A DNA stretch of 64,000 nucleotides from Patellaria atrata CBS 101060. Taxonomy: Eukaryota; Ascomycota; Dothideomycetes; Patellariales; Patellariaceae. Positions 35,318-47,200 of this stretch are shown here, one piece after another (the stretch's first letter is position 1; each line of letters opens with the position of its first letter). The position numbers and the translations under genes were made by a program. The notes under the pieces are model-generated. The model ran no database searches. It saw nothing but the letters and a program-made list of their open reading frames with translations, and had not been told where the DNA came from. The DNA is taken from the NCBI GenBank assembly GCA_010093705.1, contig MU006092.1, positions 1,578,111-1,642,110 on the forward strand, read 5' to 3'.

Positions 35318-36982
35318 TCACACGTTTATCACCATTCCAATTCCAGCCCAAAACTCACACTTTTCCCGCAGCTTTACGATCAGTAAATTCTCGAACGCGT
35401 CCTGATCAATCACGAACTCCTTCCCCTCACTAACAAGTGGCAATCCTGGTTGGTCCTCCGGCGTCAACTTATTTTGGTTAGGATCACCCGTTTGGATGAT
35501 GCTAGCAAAAGCTCCCGTGAAGCCTTTGTACGTCAACAGGTGATCTTGTAGGTCCGGATTTATCAAATGCCACTATATTGTTAGTCTCTTTTCACCTGAT
35601 TTTCATGAAAGGAGAGGGTGGAGGGTTACATAAAGATAATCACTAGCATGCTTCGCCGGCGCAATGGTGTATTCCGCTAGATATCCCTTACTAGCTGCCT
35701 TGGATGTCCAGTAAGCGGGACACGCGAGAACAACGTCACGGTATATAAGTCCCGCGCGAAGCTCTGTGGTGTTGTAGCTCATGGTCTCTGTTTGACCCGC
35801 GGGTGGGTATAGCCGATTTACGGATACGATGTGCGAAGAGTTCAGTTTGGGAAGGAAACCTCGGAGCCAGTCGTCAAAGCCAGCACTGGTGGAGTTGAAA
35901 GAGCCGGTTACGTTACTATTGAAACCGGGTGGCATGAAGGTTTCGCCTTCGTGCGAATTATATATGGTAAGAACGGTATCTACGTTGATTTGTCCCTTGA
36001 GAACAGTATCAGTGAGAGATTCCTTGATAAATACACCGTCGATGACGGGTGCCCAAGTATACGTGCTCGTGGTGTATGTATGACTCCCTACGATCGCTTG
36101 ACTCGCATCTCTGATTTTCTGTGGGTCAACTGACTTCAAGCATGCTAGTGAGTCCGTGTATAGATCACAGCCAGTACGCATTACCATCTGTAAGAAGATA
36201 TCATCAGCTTCTGGGTCGTCGTACTGGTAGGTCTTCGGCCAGAACGGAGAGCTAGCGATTGCTCTTGAGAATAGCTTAGGGCTTGTGCTTCCACCATTCG
36301 CTATTACTTGGGCGATGACAGAACCACCACCTGCAGATTGCCCCCAAATAGTAACTCTCTCAGGATCGCCCCCGAACTTGGAGATATACTTTTGAACCCA
36401 CTGAAGGACGAACTGTTGGTCCAATAGTCCCACATTAAGATCGGCCATGCCCCCGGATGCTCTCACCAATTTTCCCGGTAGGAAACCGAAGGCATTGAGG
36501 CGATAGTTGGGATACACGAGGATAAAATCGTTCGTATTACTCACATTCAGGATAGGATATCCTGAGGGTGGGATCGTGAATGGTCCACCGCCTCGAAAAA
36601 ATCCACCACCATGAAATGCGACGAATACGGGACGAGCCTTGTCGTCGGGAGTCCACGGCCGGGAGTATAGGCCAAGGTACAAACAGTCCTCACTCCCGTT
36701 CGTTGCGTCTTGGGGGCACACATTGAATGGTTGGTCGGTCTCGTACGGATCGATCTCCTGTGCGGGAGGCTGCGGTCTCCGGAATCGGTTTTCTCCAGTT
36801 GGAGGTGCTGCATATGGTATCCTGCGGAAGTAGGATAAGTTGTAAGAGGCATCGTATTTACCAATAAGATTGATATAATCAAGATTTATTACCGGATCTT
36901 CGAATGCAGAAACAGTTATGAATAATGAAGGAGATAGACAGACAAGGCATAAAAGAAGCCGGAGCGTAATTAACGGCCCCAT
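35318..36982 (-). CDS. Secreted type-B carboxylesterase/lipase
   Basis: Exons 36982-35630 and 35572-35318 (intron 57 bases, donor GTAACC, branch GACTAAC) give 535 residues. Signal peptide at about residues 1-25. Early motif YFRRIPYAAPPTGENRFRRP and the EDCLYL pattern are hallmarks of the family. The oxyanion loop is FHGGGFFRGGG. The nucleophile is in GQSAGGGS, the acid in NSHEGETF and the His in PAKHASDY just before the intron, so the Ser-Glu-His triad is complete. Several N-glycosylation sites (NLS, NVS, NVT, NST) fit a secreted protein. Expected to hydrolyse esters outside the cell; the specific substrate is unknown. Confidence 0.93.
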
Positions 36983-38344
36983 AATTGGGATAGATGAGAT
37001 CTCTCGATGTACGGGGACAATTGGAGAAACCAGAGACGATTATGAAGGAGAAACTCTAAAGTACTATTTGGATCACAACCAGAATCATGATGCCTATATT
37101 ACGGAACAGGGGAAGGGTTGAGATGCAAACCAATATTGATAGAGTATCAACAAGCTTCATTGCGAGTAGCACGCGGATTGCTAAATGGTAGAGGCGGCTA
37201 GGGATTTACGTTCACTCAAGATTTGCTTAAGCAGAATTGAGTGCCCGTCAAATCATCCATATAACGCACCCCTGAATTTACATTGATATTTAGACGAACC
37301 CCCCCGCCTGGCCCTTCTATCTGGGAAATTTTTGACAGATCAACCGAGGAAACGGATGTAAAAATTGGACTGACGAACAGTGACCCAACACCTTGGCGCT
37401 ACGATGATAATAGGCGGTAGATAGAAGGAAGATAGAAGTGATCAGTGGGAGGGAGACGGAGGGTTGACAACCTGGCTAAGGAAAAGGAGACGAAGATTAC
37501 ATATGTACGAGCTTTTGGCTTCAAATGGGAGTAAACCTAAGGGACCTCGGGAAAGGCGCACCGTGGACTATTGATGGTCCCATATCTCACTATATTTGTA
37601 AACATGTTCTAAGTGATAGGGGATATTTGGCGGAGATGTTGTGTTCTGATAAGGACTAAAGGGAGGTGAAGGTGGCGGGAAGAGACAAGGACCTGGATTT
37701 CCACTCCTCTTCCAACTTCGACGTAACCAGAATCTCACCGAATAACACAAAAAGAGGGACAAACATGATAGATTGATATAGGAATGGACATATTTTCAAA
37801 TACAAGGTATAGTTTAGATGGTTTAGGTGGAGAATGAGATGAAGAGATGAAGAGACGGAGTTCTTTAAAAGTTTCCTTTAAGTGCTCTTACCTTGAGGAT
37901 AATTTTGCTTCACCACAGTCATTCCTTCCTTTTACAGAAATAGAATTTTTATTTTACAGTATCTTACCTTAGGTTATCATTATCACTCCCGTCAGTATTC
38001 CGACTTTATGCCACATCATCATTCATCTCAAGTCATACCTTACCGTTACAGATAATTTTCAGAGCATAAAAGTCATTGATATTGATATCGCTACTTGACA
38101 CATTCCACACTTGTAACCTCAACACGCGTGACCGACATTACCTCCGCATTCCTTACCCACTCCGTCACCTGTGTCTATCAAAGCTTACATCAACTCCTTT
38201 GGATATTCTACCACCGCGACGTTCTACAACGATCAAATTGCGCCCTCGTTCAAAGCACACGATCATCGATCCTCTCCCGAGCCCAGTCAATCCTCAGGCG
38301 ATCAACGCGTCAATTGTCCACGCAACCGTTCTCCATTCCCCATC
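36983..38344. other. Intergenic, divergent promoters
   Basis: Upstream of both the carboxylesterase and the small membrane protein gene. A TACCTTA-rich stretch lies at about 37960-38050. No gene seen. Confidence 0.55.
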
Positions 38345-38773
38345 ATGGGCAACGTCCTAGATCCTAATTTCTGGCGCCGCTTCTCCGCTGCCGTGCACCA
38401 AGATGAAGAAGCCCAGAAAGCCCGCACCCGCGGAGGGAGTTCTGCATCTGAGTCAACATCTGCCTCCCAACCACATTCAGATCATTCGTGAGTATCCCAC
38501 CACCAAGAACTCGCGCTTCCCATTCCGCCCTCTTAACGCTAGCGTGCTCCTTGCTATATATCGCTCCACTCGCAAGACCTTTAATCTTCTTTGCTGACTG
38601 TATGTAGAGATTCCTGGCTCGAGCGCCAAAAGCGCAAGAAATCCCGCCGTACTTACATCTGCTGGACCTTCTGGCTTTGCTTTGCGATTCTCGTCGCGGG
38701 TTTAGTTGCGGTCATAATCTGGCTGAAGAACAAGGGCGTATTTAACAAAGATCTTTTTGATAAGGGTGAGTAG
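38345..38773 (+). CDS. Small single-span membrane protein, function unknown
   Basis: Exons 38345-38487 and 38608-38773 (intron 120 bases, donor GTGAGT) give 102 residues. The N-terminus MGNVLDPNFWRRFSAAVHQDE is followed by a Ser-rich stretch, then a basic patch (ERQKRKKSRR), one hydrophobic segment of about 22 residues (ICWTFWLCFAILVAGLVAVIIW) and a short tail FNKDLFDKGE. The Gly after the start Met could be myristoylated (MGNVLD). The two pieces join in frame and look like one protein, but I do not recognise a named family. The final GGTGAGTAG also reads as a donor site, so a further 3' exon is possible. Confidence 0.65.
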
Positions 38774-39476
38774 CGATATTAGATAAGCATGTGGGGAAAT
38801 CGCGTTACCTGGTAATTGAAAAAGCAAGGGAGGATTTGCTTTGGGCGTTAAATGGTGGATCCCTGGGGGAAAGAGTTCACGATCGGGCTCATTGGTAGAG
38901 ATGAGCTCACGGTTGTGATGGTCTTAAATGATTCATGGGTTTGTTCTGGGGGGTAGCGTATATGACTCGTTAATTGATTCGAAAATGGAGTTGTGGGAAA
39001 TGTGGACATGATACTCATATGGGATAACCTTCCTTGCCTGCGACCATACGGTCGAATTATCGAAAAAGAGTAGTTGATATCGAAATAGCTACGCGTGTGA
39101 AGTGAATATCCGGTGACCTTTTTTAATTTGGGCTCCTGTAGCTGCTTCTGATTGTATGAGGGTTATTTATGGGTTGGAAAAGGACGTCCATTTGGGAACA
39201 GACCTACGGCCCTTATTTAGGAACGGGGGTTTCCCCTATGTGACAAGTTGTTCGAGGAATCAAAGAAGACAACATGGTATTAAACTTTTTGTCTGAGGAT
39301 ATCTAACCATATTTTGTTTATAATACAGCCCTTCTAACGCCTAGCTTTGACATTATAAAGAAATAGACTTCCTTCTCAATTCAAACACTCTGGAATCTCA
39401 ACGGCACCCACTCCCGTCAAGATATAAAACTGACTTCCAATCAGAAAGCAAACATCTTCCTCGTCTCCAAAATCCC
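38774..39476. other. Intergenic between convergent genes
   Basis: The 3' flanks of the small membrane protein and U2AF35 genes. No gene or repeat seen. Confidence 0.6.
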
Positions 39477-40185
39477 CTAAAACCTCCTCCTTGTCGGCTC
39501 CGGACTAGGACTTCTGCTCATACTCCTCTCATCCCTGCCCCTCTCCTTCAACCACTTCTTCGTACTAAGCTCTAAATCTCTGTCCAACTCCGGACTCGGC
39601 TCCTTCCTATGAATGAAGTTACAGAACCCTCCTCTGACGCACCCTTCTCCAGAATTGAGACGGCAGCACGCCTCGCGGAAGTCTGTGACAGGGGAGAGCT
39701 CGCAGTAGATGGGGCGACCAGCGTACCAGCGCGAATTGAGCGCGTCGCACGCGGCTTGAGCGGATTCTTCATACTTGAAGCGGGCGTAGACGTTGCCGAT
39801 GAGATCTACAGCCGAGAAACGCATCGAATTAGTCATTCATCCGAAGTACAACTGACTGACTATGTTTTAGAGGCGTGTACTCACGATCGTTGTTGTTATC
39901 ACAAACCACAACCTCCTCGATCTGTCCATACTTACACATCTCGCACCAGAAGTCCTCATAGAAGGCGTCAAAGTGGTTTTGTAGCTGGCTGGCGTTCATC
40001 TTGCTCTTTGGGTCGTATGCCGGGTTCTGGTAAAGGTTTGGGAGGAGGATGGTTTGGCTGTAGGAGGGCTTGACATGTTTTCTTGAACAGCGGTCGCCGT
40101 GGCGACATGCGCCGATTTTGTAGTAGAAACTGCAGTTTACTTTGTCTTGTTCAGTGCCGAAGATGGAGGCGAGGTAGTTCGCCAT
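39477..40185 (-). CDS. U2AF1: Splicing factor U2AF small subunit (U2AF35/U2AF23)
   Basis: Exons 40185-39885 and 39805-39477 (intron 79 bases) give 209 residues, close to the fission-yeast protein. It recognises the AG at 3' splice sites as partner of the large U2AF subunit. Residues 1-40: YLASIFGTEQDKVNCSFYYK and the first CCCH zinc finger ACRHGDRCSRKH, including the Ser equivalent to the human S34 position. Next is the U2AF-homology RRM (FYEDFWCEMCKYGQIEEVVV, then the intron, then HLIGNVYARFKYEESAQAA). The second finger is CRLNSGEGCVRGGFCNFIH. The C-terminus is a short RS/SP tail (SMSRSPSPEPTRRRF), shorter than the vertebrate RS domain. All key elements are intact. Confidence 0.97.
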
Positions 40186-40978
40186 GATTGCGGTTTATGG
40201 GAAAGCTGTTGAGGTGGACTAAATGTAAGAGGTTTGATATCTCTTTCTAGTAGTTTAGGATTTGGAAAAAAATTGAAGGCGGGCTGGCGGATGGTGTAAT
40301 AAAGAACCTGTTTGCGCCAAAGTTCTAACGTATCTGGTGTTGAGGCTCCGATGGAATCGTGAAGACTTGGCGAGAATAGCTGACATAAGAACCGGTAGGG
40401 GTCCACGGTGGTCCACCTGGTCTTCCCGTTTTCACTTGCTCCTTCTCGATTCTCCGAGTTTGCTATAATACCACCATTACTACCTCATTCTCTTCGACTT
40501 TCAGAAAAAATTACCAGAAAAAATTACCGAGGTAATCGTTGGCGCTTTGAAAACTCCAGATGGACTTTTTATGTCAACTTTTACAGTACCTTACTCTCCT
40601 CATCGTTCAAGTACCCCACTTGAAGCTGCGGAGTTCCGCGAGCTACGAGTAGCTACAGTAAGGTACAGATTCCAAATGCTAGACCTCGGTAAATTTTTAC
40701 ACTGTGTAGTTCAACTGGCATTAAAAGATCACTCAGACTTTCGCCAATATGTCTTTTTCTTTGAAGCCTTATAGTAAGGTACTCCAGCTGAATCCCACTT
40801 CTTGGCTTGGTTCCCTAGTTGCATAGGGGTATAAAAGCTAGCTGGGAGCCTCTGTTATCTGTTACTATACATGTCACCTATATATAAGTCGAAAATAGTC
40901 TTTCTCCTCTAATTCAAACTCCAACTCTTGATATCTCGTCTCCACCCTCAATTCCAAATTCCAGTTCAAGTTTCCATC
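40186..40978. other. Intergenic, divergent promoters with TACAGTA/GGTAC motifs
   Basis: Upstream of U2AF35 and of the beta-lactamase-like gene. ACAGTACCTTAC (about 40582), ACAGTAAGGTACAG (about 40656) and AGTAAGGTACTCC (about 40772) occur within 200 bases. A TATA-like GGTATAAAAG lies at about 40828. Confidence 0.6.
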
Positions 40979-42458
40979 ATGACCACAGAAGATATAGTGG
41001 AAGCCGTTATAGAACCCCAAGAAGATGGAAGTAGATTAATCACTGGAATAGTTGTTAAAGCAATCAGTGCTGATGGTAAGCAATAGCTCGATTTCTCCCA
41101 AATCTGTCCTAAGTATCTATACAGGTAGCTTCAGTTACAATCGAATCCATGGAGTCAGAACCTTGGATCCTAACGGTGAACGAGAATTGAATGATAGCAC
41201 CGTACATTGTATTGCTTCGATGACCAAGCTTCTAACGTCAATTGCCGTCCTTCAGCAAGTCGAACGAGGTCTCATCGGACTGGATTCAGATGTTTCCCCT
41301 CTTCTTCACGAGTACAAAGACGCTAAAATCATCGAAGGTTTTAACGAAAATGGGCCTATCCTGAAAGATATTAGCAATAAAATCACATTGAAGCAAGTCA
41401 AATACTGTTTAATCGGGGATTCGAGACTCATACTATACCAAACAGACATTTGCTCACCCACACGAGCGGTATGGCGTACAATGAAATGAATCCTCTTCTA
41501 CTTGAATGGAGTAAGAGGAACGAAATTCGAATTGGAGGATCGCCTAAGGGGGATATTGTACAGTCCTATCCCAGCTTTCTTCGATATCAAAGCTGATTGC
41601 TTTCCAGGATGCTGACTGGAATCTACCCCTCCTCTTTGATCCGGGCACTGGCTGGATATATGGTACCGGTCTCGACTGGGCAGGCAGAGTCGTACGACCA
41701 TCATACGATCTCTATTAGACGTAATTAGTGATATGAAATACAGGTAGAACGGCTGAACGGAAACATTCGCCTAGAGAATTACATGAAGGAGAACATATTC
41801 GACCGTATGGGCATGGCCTCAACCACATTCCGCTTGGAAAACCGTCCAGACCTTCAATCCCGTCTTGTTGGTCTCTCAGAACGGAACCCAGAAACCAGGA
41901 CAGTCTTCCACAGGCCGGGTACCTGGCTCCCAATTGGTACCAAACACGATTTGGGCGGCGCCGGCCTCTTCTCTACGCCAGAAGACTATATCAAAGTCCT
42001 AGCTTCGATTCTACGCAATGACGGCAATCTGCTTCAACAACAGACCGTAGATGAGATATTTACGCCACAGCTCCACGGATCGGATGTCGTAATGTTGAAT
42101 AAGATTATCCATCTTGATGGTGCGGAAGGGTTGCGAACGCTGATCCCGAAAGGCACGAAGGTGAATTGGGGGCTAGGAGGAGTCATTATATCAGGGGATC
42201 TTCCGACTGGAAGAAAAGCTGGGACTATGCCGTGGGGTGGACTGCCAAACCTGAAATGGGTGAGTAGAAAAGGGTTGAAGTGATGGGATAAGTAATACTG
42301 ATCGAAATATGTAGTTCTGTGATCGCAAGACAGGCCTGGCGGGATGCGCATTCATGCAGATTGTTCCCTCCGGGGATAAGACGGCGATTGATTTGTATGC
42401 AGAGTTTGAGAAGGATATATATGAAAAGTTCAAGGCGTCTAAAGGTGGAAAGTTATGA
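40979..42458 (+). CDS. Class C beta-lactamase-like serine hydrolase / transesterase
   Basis: Six exons: 40979-41075, 41125-41392, 41446-41557, 41608-41691, 41744-42259 and 42315-42458, giving 406 residues. The fold is that of class C beta-lactamases and fungal LovD-like acyltransferases. The S-x-x-K motif is SMTK in HCIASMTKLLTS. The downstream helix KHLLTHTSGMAY, then LLFDPGTGWIYGTGLDWAG with the expected Tyr, and the C-terminal GGLPNLKWFCDRKTGLAG complete the site. Intron 2 (41393-41445) must begin with GC (GCAAGT) to keep the frame, a GC-AG intron. Intron 3 (41558-41607) uses donor GTACAG and a GCTGATTGC branch. No signal peptide, so probably cytosolic. It may be an esterase or acyl transferase; the substrate is unknown. 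Confidence 0.88.
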
Positions 42459-44218
42459 GTTAAGTGTGCAAAGTGACAGATATATTTCAAGGATTTGCTT
42501 TACACCACCAGGCGTTGTTTATCGAATGTTCTACGTTACTGTCTCCCGCCCGCATGTTAACCAGTACTACAGATCCTGCGTCTTTGTATCTGGAATGAAT
42601 TGTTGCTCGTGATGCGCAATACATATTCCTTAGTACAGAGCGAGCATCTCCATCACATGGGGCCGTAGTTAACGTAACCTAAATAGCATACGACTGTAAC
42701 ATTGCAGCACCTCAGGTGGACTCGGTATTCTCGACACACGATTGATAAGGGTAGACCAACTATTTCGGCTAGATAATATATCGGTACACTCTCTACGGGC
42801 TCCTTTCATAAGCGTATCATGTTATGACTTTATATACGGAGTACAGTTTGCCACAAAGACGACCTCATGGATAGTACTACAGTACAAGATTAGAAGTGGT
42901 AGGGTAAGGTACGTACCTCTTGTCATATGAACTATGAAGTGATCATCAACTGTTACGATGGAGAGGGTCATGAGTGGCGAGTTTCTGCGAACCGAGCTTT
43001 CCTCGTAGCGTGGGAACATGGCGGGAGAAAGATGCACCTTGAAGGAAAATGCAGGTTGGGGTCTATTCTCATTGGTAGACCTGTTTTTGTGTATGCAGGT
43101 TGGAGGTTAGCTCTAGGGTTGCTAGAGAGTTAGGGTGGAAGTACGAGAGAAGTCTTGCCCCTGGTGAAGCATGAAGTATGAAAGAAAGCATGAGTTCGAG
43201 GGAAGATTGTGATGAAACAGATGTAATGATGGGATGGATAATGGAAGGGTGAGGCAGTGATGTAGGTTCCTTACCTTAAGGTACCGTACCTTAGGCATTA
43301 TCAAGTTTCATGACGGTATTGATGAGGTTATATACAGTACAGTATCTCCATGGATGAAGAAGGAACGGTTCACGGGTGTGTCGTCAGCTAACAAGTGGGG
43401 AGCAGCTGCCTTCTTCGGGTCTTCGGGGTTTTGCCCTGGACCTTGCCTGACGATGGGGGTTGTCTTGGCTCCATCGCCGACTCGTGATTCGAAGGAGCCC
43501 TTGGAGTCGGGGGGCGCCCACCTACCTGCCAGTATATCTGCTTGAGATACTTGCGCCCGCCTGCATCTTTTCCTCCTTTTACATCTCAACCTAAAGCTTT
43601 TGGACACCATCTGAATTTTTTTTGTCTTTTCACTTCGCTCTTGACAAGTTGTTGACGGTCGACAAGTCCAGTTGCTCTGGCCCTTCCCGTCCGGCCCGCC
43701 CGACATGGTCACGGCTCCGAACTGACGACACCACCTCATAATTAATAAGACACCAAGCGCTTTGCGCCGCAACGTCTCTTCTTCCCGATTCTCAGTACAA
43801 ACAATTTCACTCATTCCAGCTTAATAGGGCATCATCCAAACAACCTTTATCATTTCACTGGAACTCTCTATTGGCCTCAAGTCGACTCAGTGCTAGTTGG
43901 AAGTACACTCCTGCTATCCCGGTTACCCTTGAGGACTTCTCCCGTCCCATTACCCATATACACACCGGAGAATCCTTGTTGTAGCATCCCGTATTATCTA
44001 GAATAGATTGGTCAAAGAGAAGTCGACGATAACTTGGAATAAACGATAAGCTTCAATTAGAGGTCGTTGGAGGACAATTTGCCTCAGGAGTCATGAAAGA
44101 TTTGTCATAGGGCCAACACGTTTCCTTTTCTTTCTCTTTGGAGTTGTGGACAACTAGCTTGGAAGTATAGAACATATAGGATTTAGTCAAGTCGGCTTAG
44201 GTGGGATCCGTAGTAAAG
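42459..44218. other. Intergenic / promoter and leader of the large disordered-protein gene
   Basis: GTAC-type motifs are dense at about 42838-42920 and 43271-43346. A 168-codon minus-strand frame at 43308-43814 is not convincing. The last 400 bases probably form the 5' leader; TTAG|GTGGG just before the start could be the acceptor of a leader intron. Confidence 0.55.
43271..43346. repeat. Cluster of GGTACC/TACAGTAC motifs
   Basis: CCTTACCTTAAGGTACCG followed by TACCTTAGG at about 43270-43295 is largely palindromic, and ATACAGTACAGTATC follows at about 43332-43346. Same motif class as at 30676 and 21761. Confidence 0.75.
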
Positions 44219-47200
44219 ATGCAAGCTGGAGGAGCGGACGATGCCTACGCTTTGCTCGAGGACTCCTTCAAAGAGGCCCCTCTCTTCAAGGCTCACAAGG
44301 TCTTACCGCATAAAATGCACGACCCGTACTCGGTCTTCCCTGCTGCTGCACCTCTGAAAACTCTCTATTCTTTAGACGACGATACGGTCTCGCAGGAGAG
44401 CTTCCAAGAGACGGTGCCATTGGCTTCGCCAATCGTAATGAACGGGCAAGAGTCGGGGCTTCCACCAACACCACCTTCTAACTCCGCTGATAACATTGAA
44501 AGACCTGGGTTTAGCCCCCCACCGTTTGCGGATGGGCTAGTATCCTCCTTGACGAAAGAGACACCAACTCTTACTACGCCAATAAACCAGAGAAGCCCCC
44601 CAACTCCTGATACAACTCCTCCGAGGACTGCAGAGAATAATACCAACAGTGCTCCCACTCGTCCCACAGCGACGACGTACCCGTCTTCAAGAGCCGATTC
44701 TTTCAAAACGGCCAGAGAAGATCAGGGATCGTCCGATGGAGAGGAGGCTGTACAGAATTCACGCCGAGCGGATACGTTTGAGTCAAATTACTTGGATGCG
44801 ACGAGACAGAGCGGGCTTGGCAATTTCGGACTGGGCGTTCAATTCTTAGAACCAAATGAAGACGATGATGATGACATAACCCCTACTGAAAAGCGCCTTG
44901 CATCCCAAGCTGGCAAAGCTACACATTACTTCGATGATCAGAAGGGAAGGGCGAGGGATATGGATCCAATTCCCGACCGGGAATGGGACACCAATCTAAT
45001 GCGGAATGTGACCGTTAGGCGAAAACGCCGACAGCCATCAACACCACCTAGGCAAATGTCAACCTCACCACAAGTGTCGCCACCCTCATCGCGAAGACTT
45101 CGACAGTCAAGTCTGCGCGTACGCGTCGATGATGGTGTTAAAGCTCCCCACAGCGATTCACTAGAGAAATTTGCGGAAGAGATTGGATGGCCAACAGAAG
45201 TCAATAACATTCTGAATGCGCATCTACGCAACCAAGATACTCGCAGAAACTCTGGAATGTCCACAACGTCTACCGTAGTAGAAGCTATTGTAGTTGCAAC
45301 GCCACCCCAGCGCCGTCGCACTTTGCGTCATACCGGGAGAAATCTTGCTCTGCGTGGAGACACCGACTCGCCATCGGATGGATCCCCCGTCGCATCTTCA
45401 AATCGCCACTCAATGAACTCTGATGAACTCCGCCTGCACCGCCTTGTACACAAACGATCTCCGTTGCCTGATAGAAGACATAGAAGTAGTGGAGAATCTG
45501 ATTTGACGGCTCGTATCGGTTGTTCTGGTGCTACTCGAGAAGAAGGCCTCGTCGGACGGCTAAAAGATAATCTACCACAACGCCATGCGTCGGTTCCCAT
45601 ACAGAGATCCGTACAGGGTCCCGATGTTGGAAGAACTCGATCTCTTCGTCATACGAGTTTGTCGAAGCCAAATACCGCTTTGAGCGTAAATAAAGGCGCA
45701 TATGATCTGTACGACAAACCTTTACCAGCTATCCCAATTTCGGAGAGCTCTCCATCACCTCATCAACTCTCAGTTCAGAAATGTCGGCAGAGGCAGAATC
45801 CTTTACCGGACACGAACAATACATCGAGTCCAAAGGAACGTCCAGTACAAGAAGACCCTCAGCATACGCCAAATCTTTTAGATACACCAAAGAATAGCAT
45901 CCGTCCCGATTCTGATGTTCTACCACCTGCAACGTTTCCTTCTCCGAAACCTCCGAAAGACGTACAGCCAAAGCTAAAGATAGAATCCCCCCCAAAACAA
46001 AAGAAAATTCGACCTAGCTTAAGCGTACAGGATACGAATACCCAACGAAGAAGCTCTGACAAATCAACTCGTACATCGAGCCATTCTTCATCGAGAGCAG
46101 ATCATGCTCACGATGAACAAAAGCTCTCACGGCGTAGCTTGGACGCCTCAACCTTTCGCACTGAGGACATTCGAAGGATAAGTACGGATCAAAGTACTAC
46201 AGATCATAGTTTGATTAGGTATTTGCACGGACAGACCCCGTTTTCTCAATTGTCAACAACACCAGACCTTGAAGTCAGCGAAGCCACGGCTATCAGCATA
46301 TATCCGCATAATAATCACTCGTTGCTCGTCGTCCAGCAAGTCGCCCGCTCCGACAATGTATCTAAACGAGATACGGAGGTCGTATCCACTCCCCCTGCCG
46401 TACAAGCGACTCAGCCTCTCCTAACGGTTGAGCCTTCAACACCTCCGGTTGGGTCAGCACCCGAGATTAATATCGATTCACCGTTCATGAATCCACGAGA
46501 CCCACCGGCGCTTAAGATCATTCCTCCTACTCCGGCTGAGGAACTCGACCGCCAGCTCACGGATGCAACCAAGGAGTCCAGATCAGGTCCCCCTGTGCGT
46601 CGGCTTTCTCTAGCCCAGCGCGCACGTAGGTACTCCGACACCATAATCCAACCACTCTTCACACGCGCTCCGTTACGACGTGCAAACACGCTGAAGCATT
46701 CCCGCCAGGTACCCAGTGTCGGTGAAGAGAAAGGAAACCTACACCCCTTTTGGCGACCCCGCGGTTTTTGGGACGACTTCAGCGACAGCGAGGACTCCTT
46801 TGATCTTGAGGATGAAGACCGTAGACTGCCGCCTGGTGGTGATACTAGTGACATTGACCTCCAACGAAGCGTCAGGAGACGGCTGACAGGTACCTTGCGC
46901 CCTAGGAACGGAGATCGCGGCGGCAAGGGCTTGATTAAGCTTCCTCGCGCATTTTCACTGAAGAGGGCTCGGACAGACCGTGTACACCGCGTCATAAAGC
47001 ACGGAAGCTCAACTTCTCTCGGCTCTCGAGGTTCTGGTCCCCATGACCACACAACAACGCACACAAGGACGCGAATAGTCAATGTTACAGAATCTAAATT
47101 TGGTTCTGACGGTACGAACTCTTCCACTTCAGCCGCTCACTCTGGGAAGAATCCGTACGTCCAGTTACGGAACCAAACAGAGAAGAGGAACAAGGTTCAT

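Noticed and set aside
43308-43814. 168-codon minus-strand open frame
   Set aside because: It lies in the promoter/leader of the disordered-protein gene, has odd composition and no domain or splice context.
46411-47127. 238-codon minus-strand frame opposite the disordered-protein gene
   Set aside because: Antisense shadow; its Arg/Ser-rich text mirrors the codon bias of the real gene.
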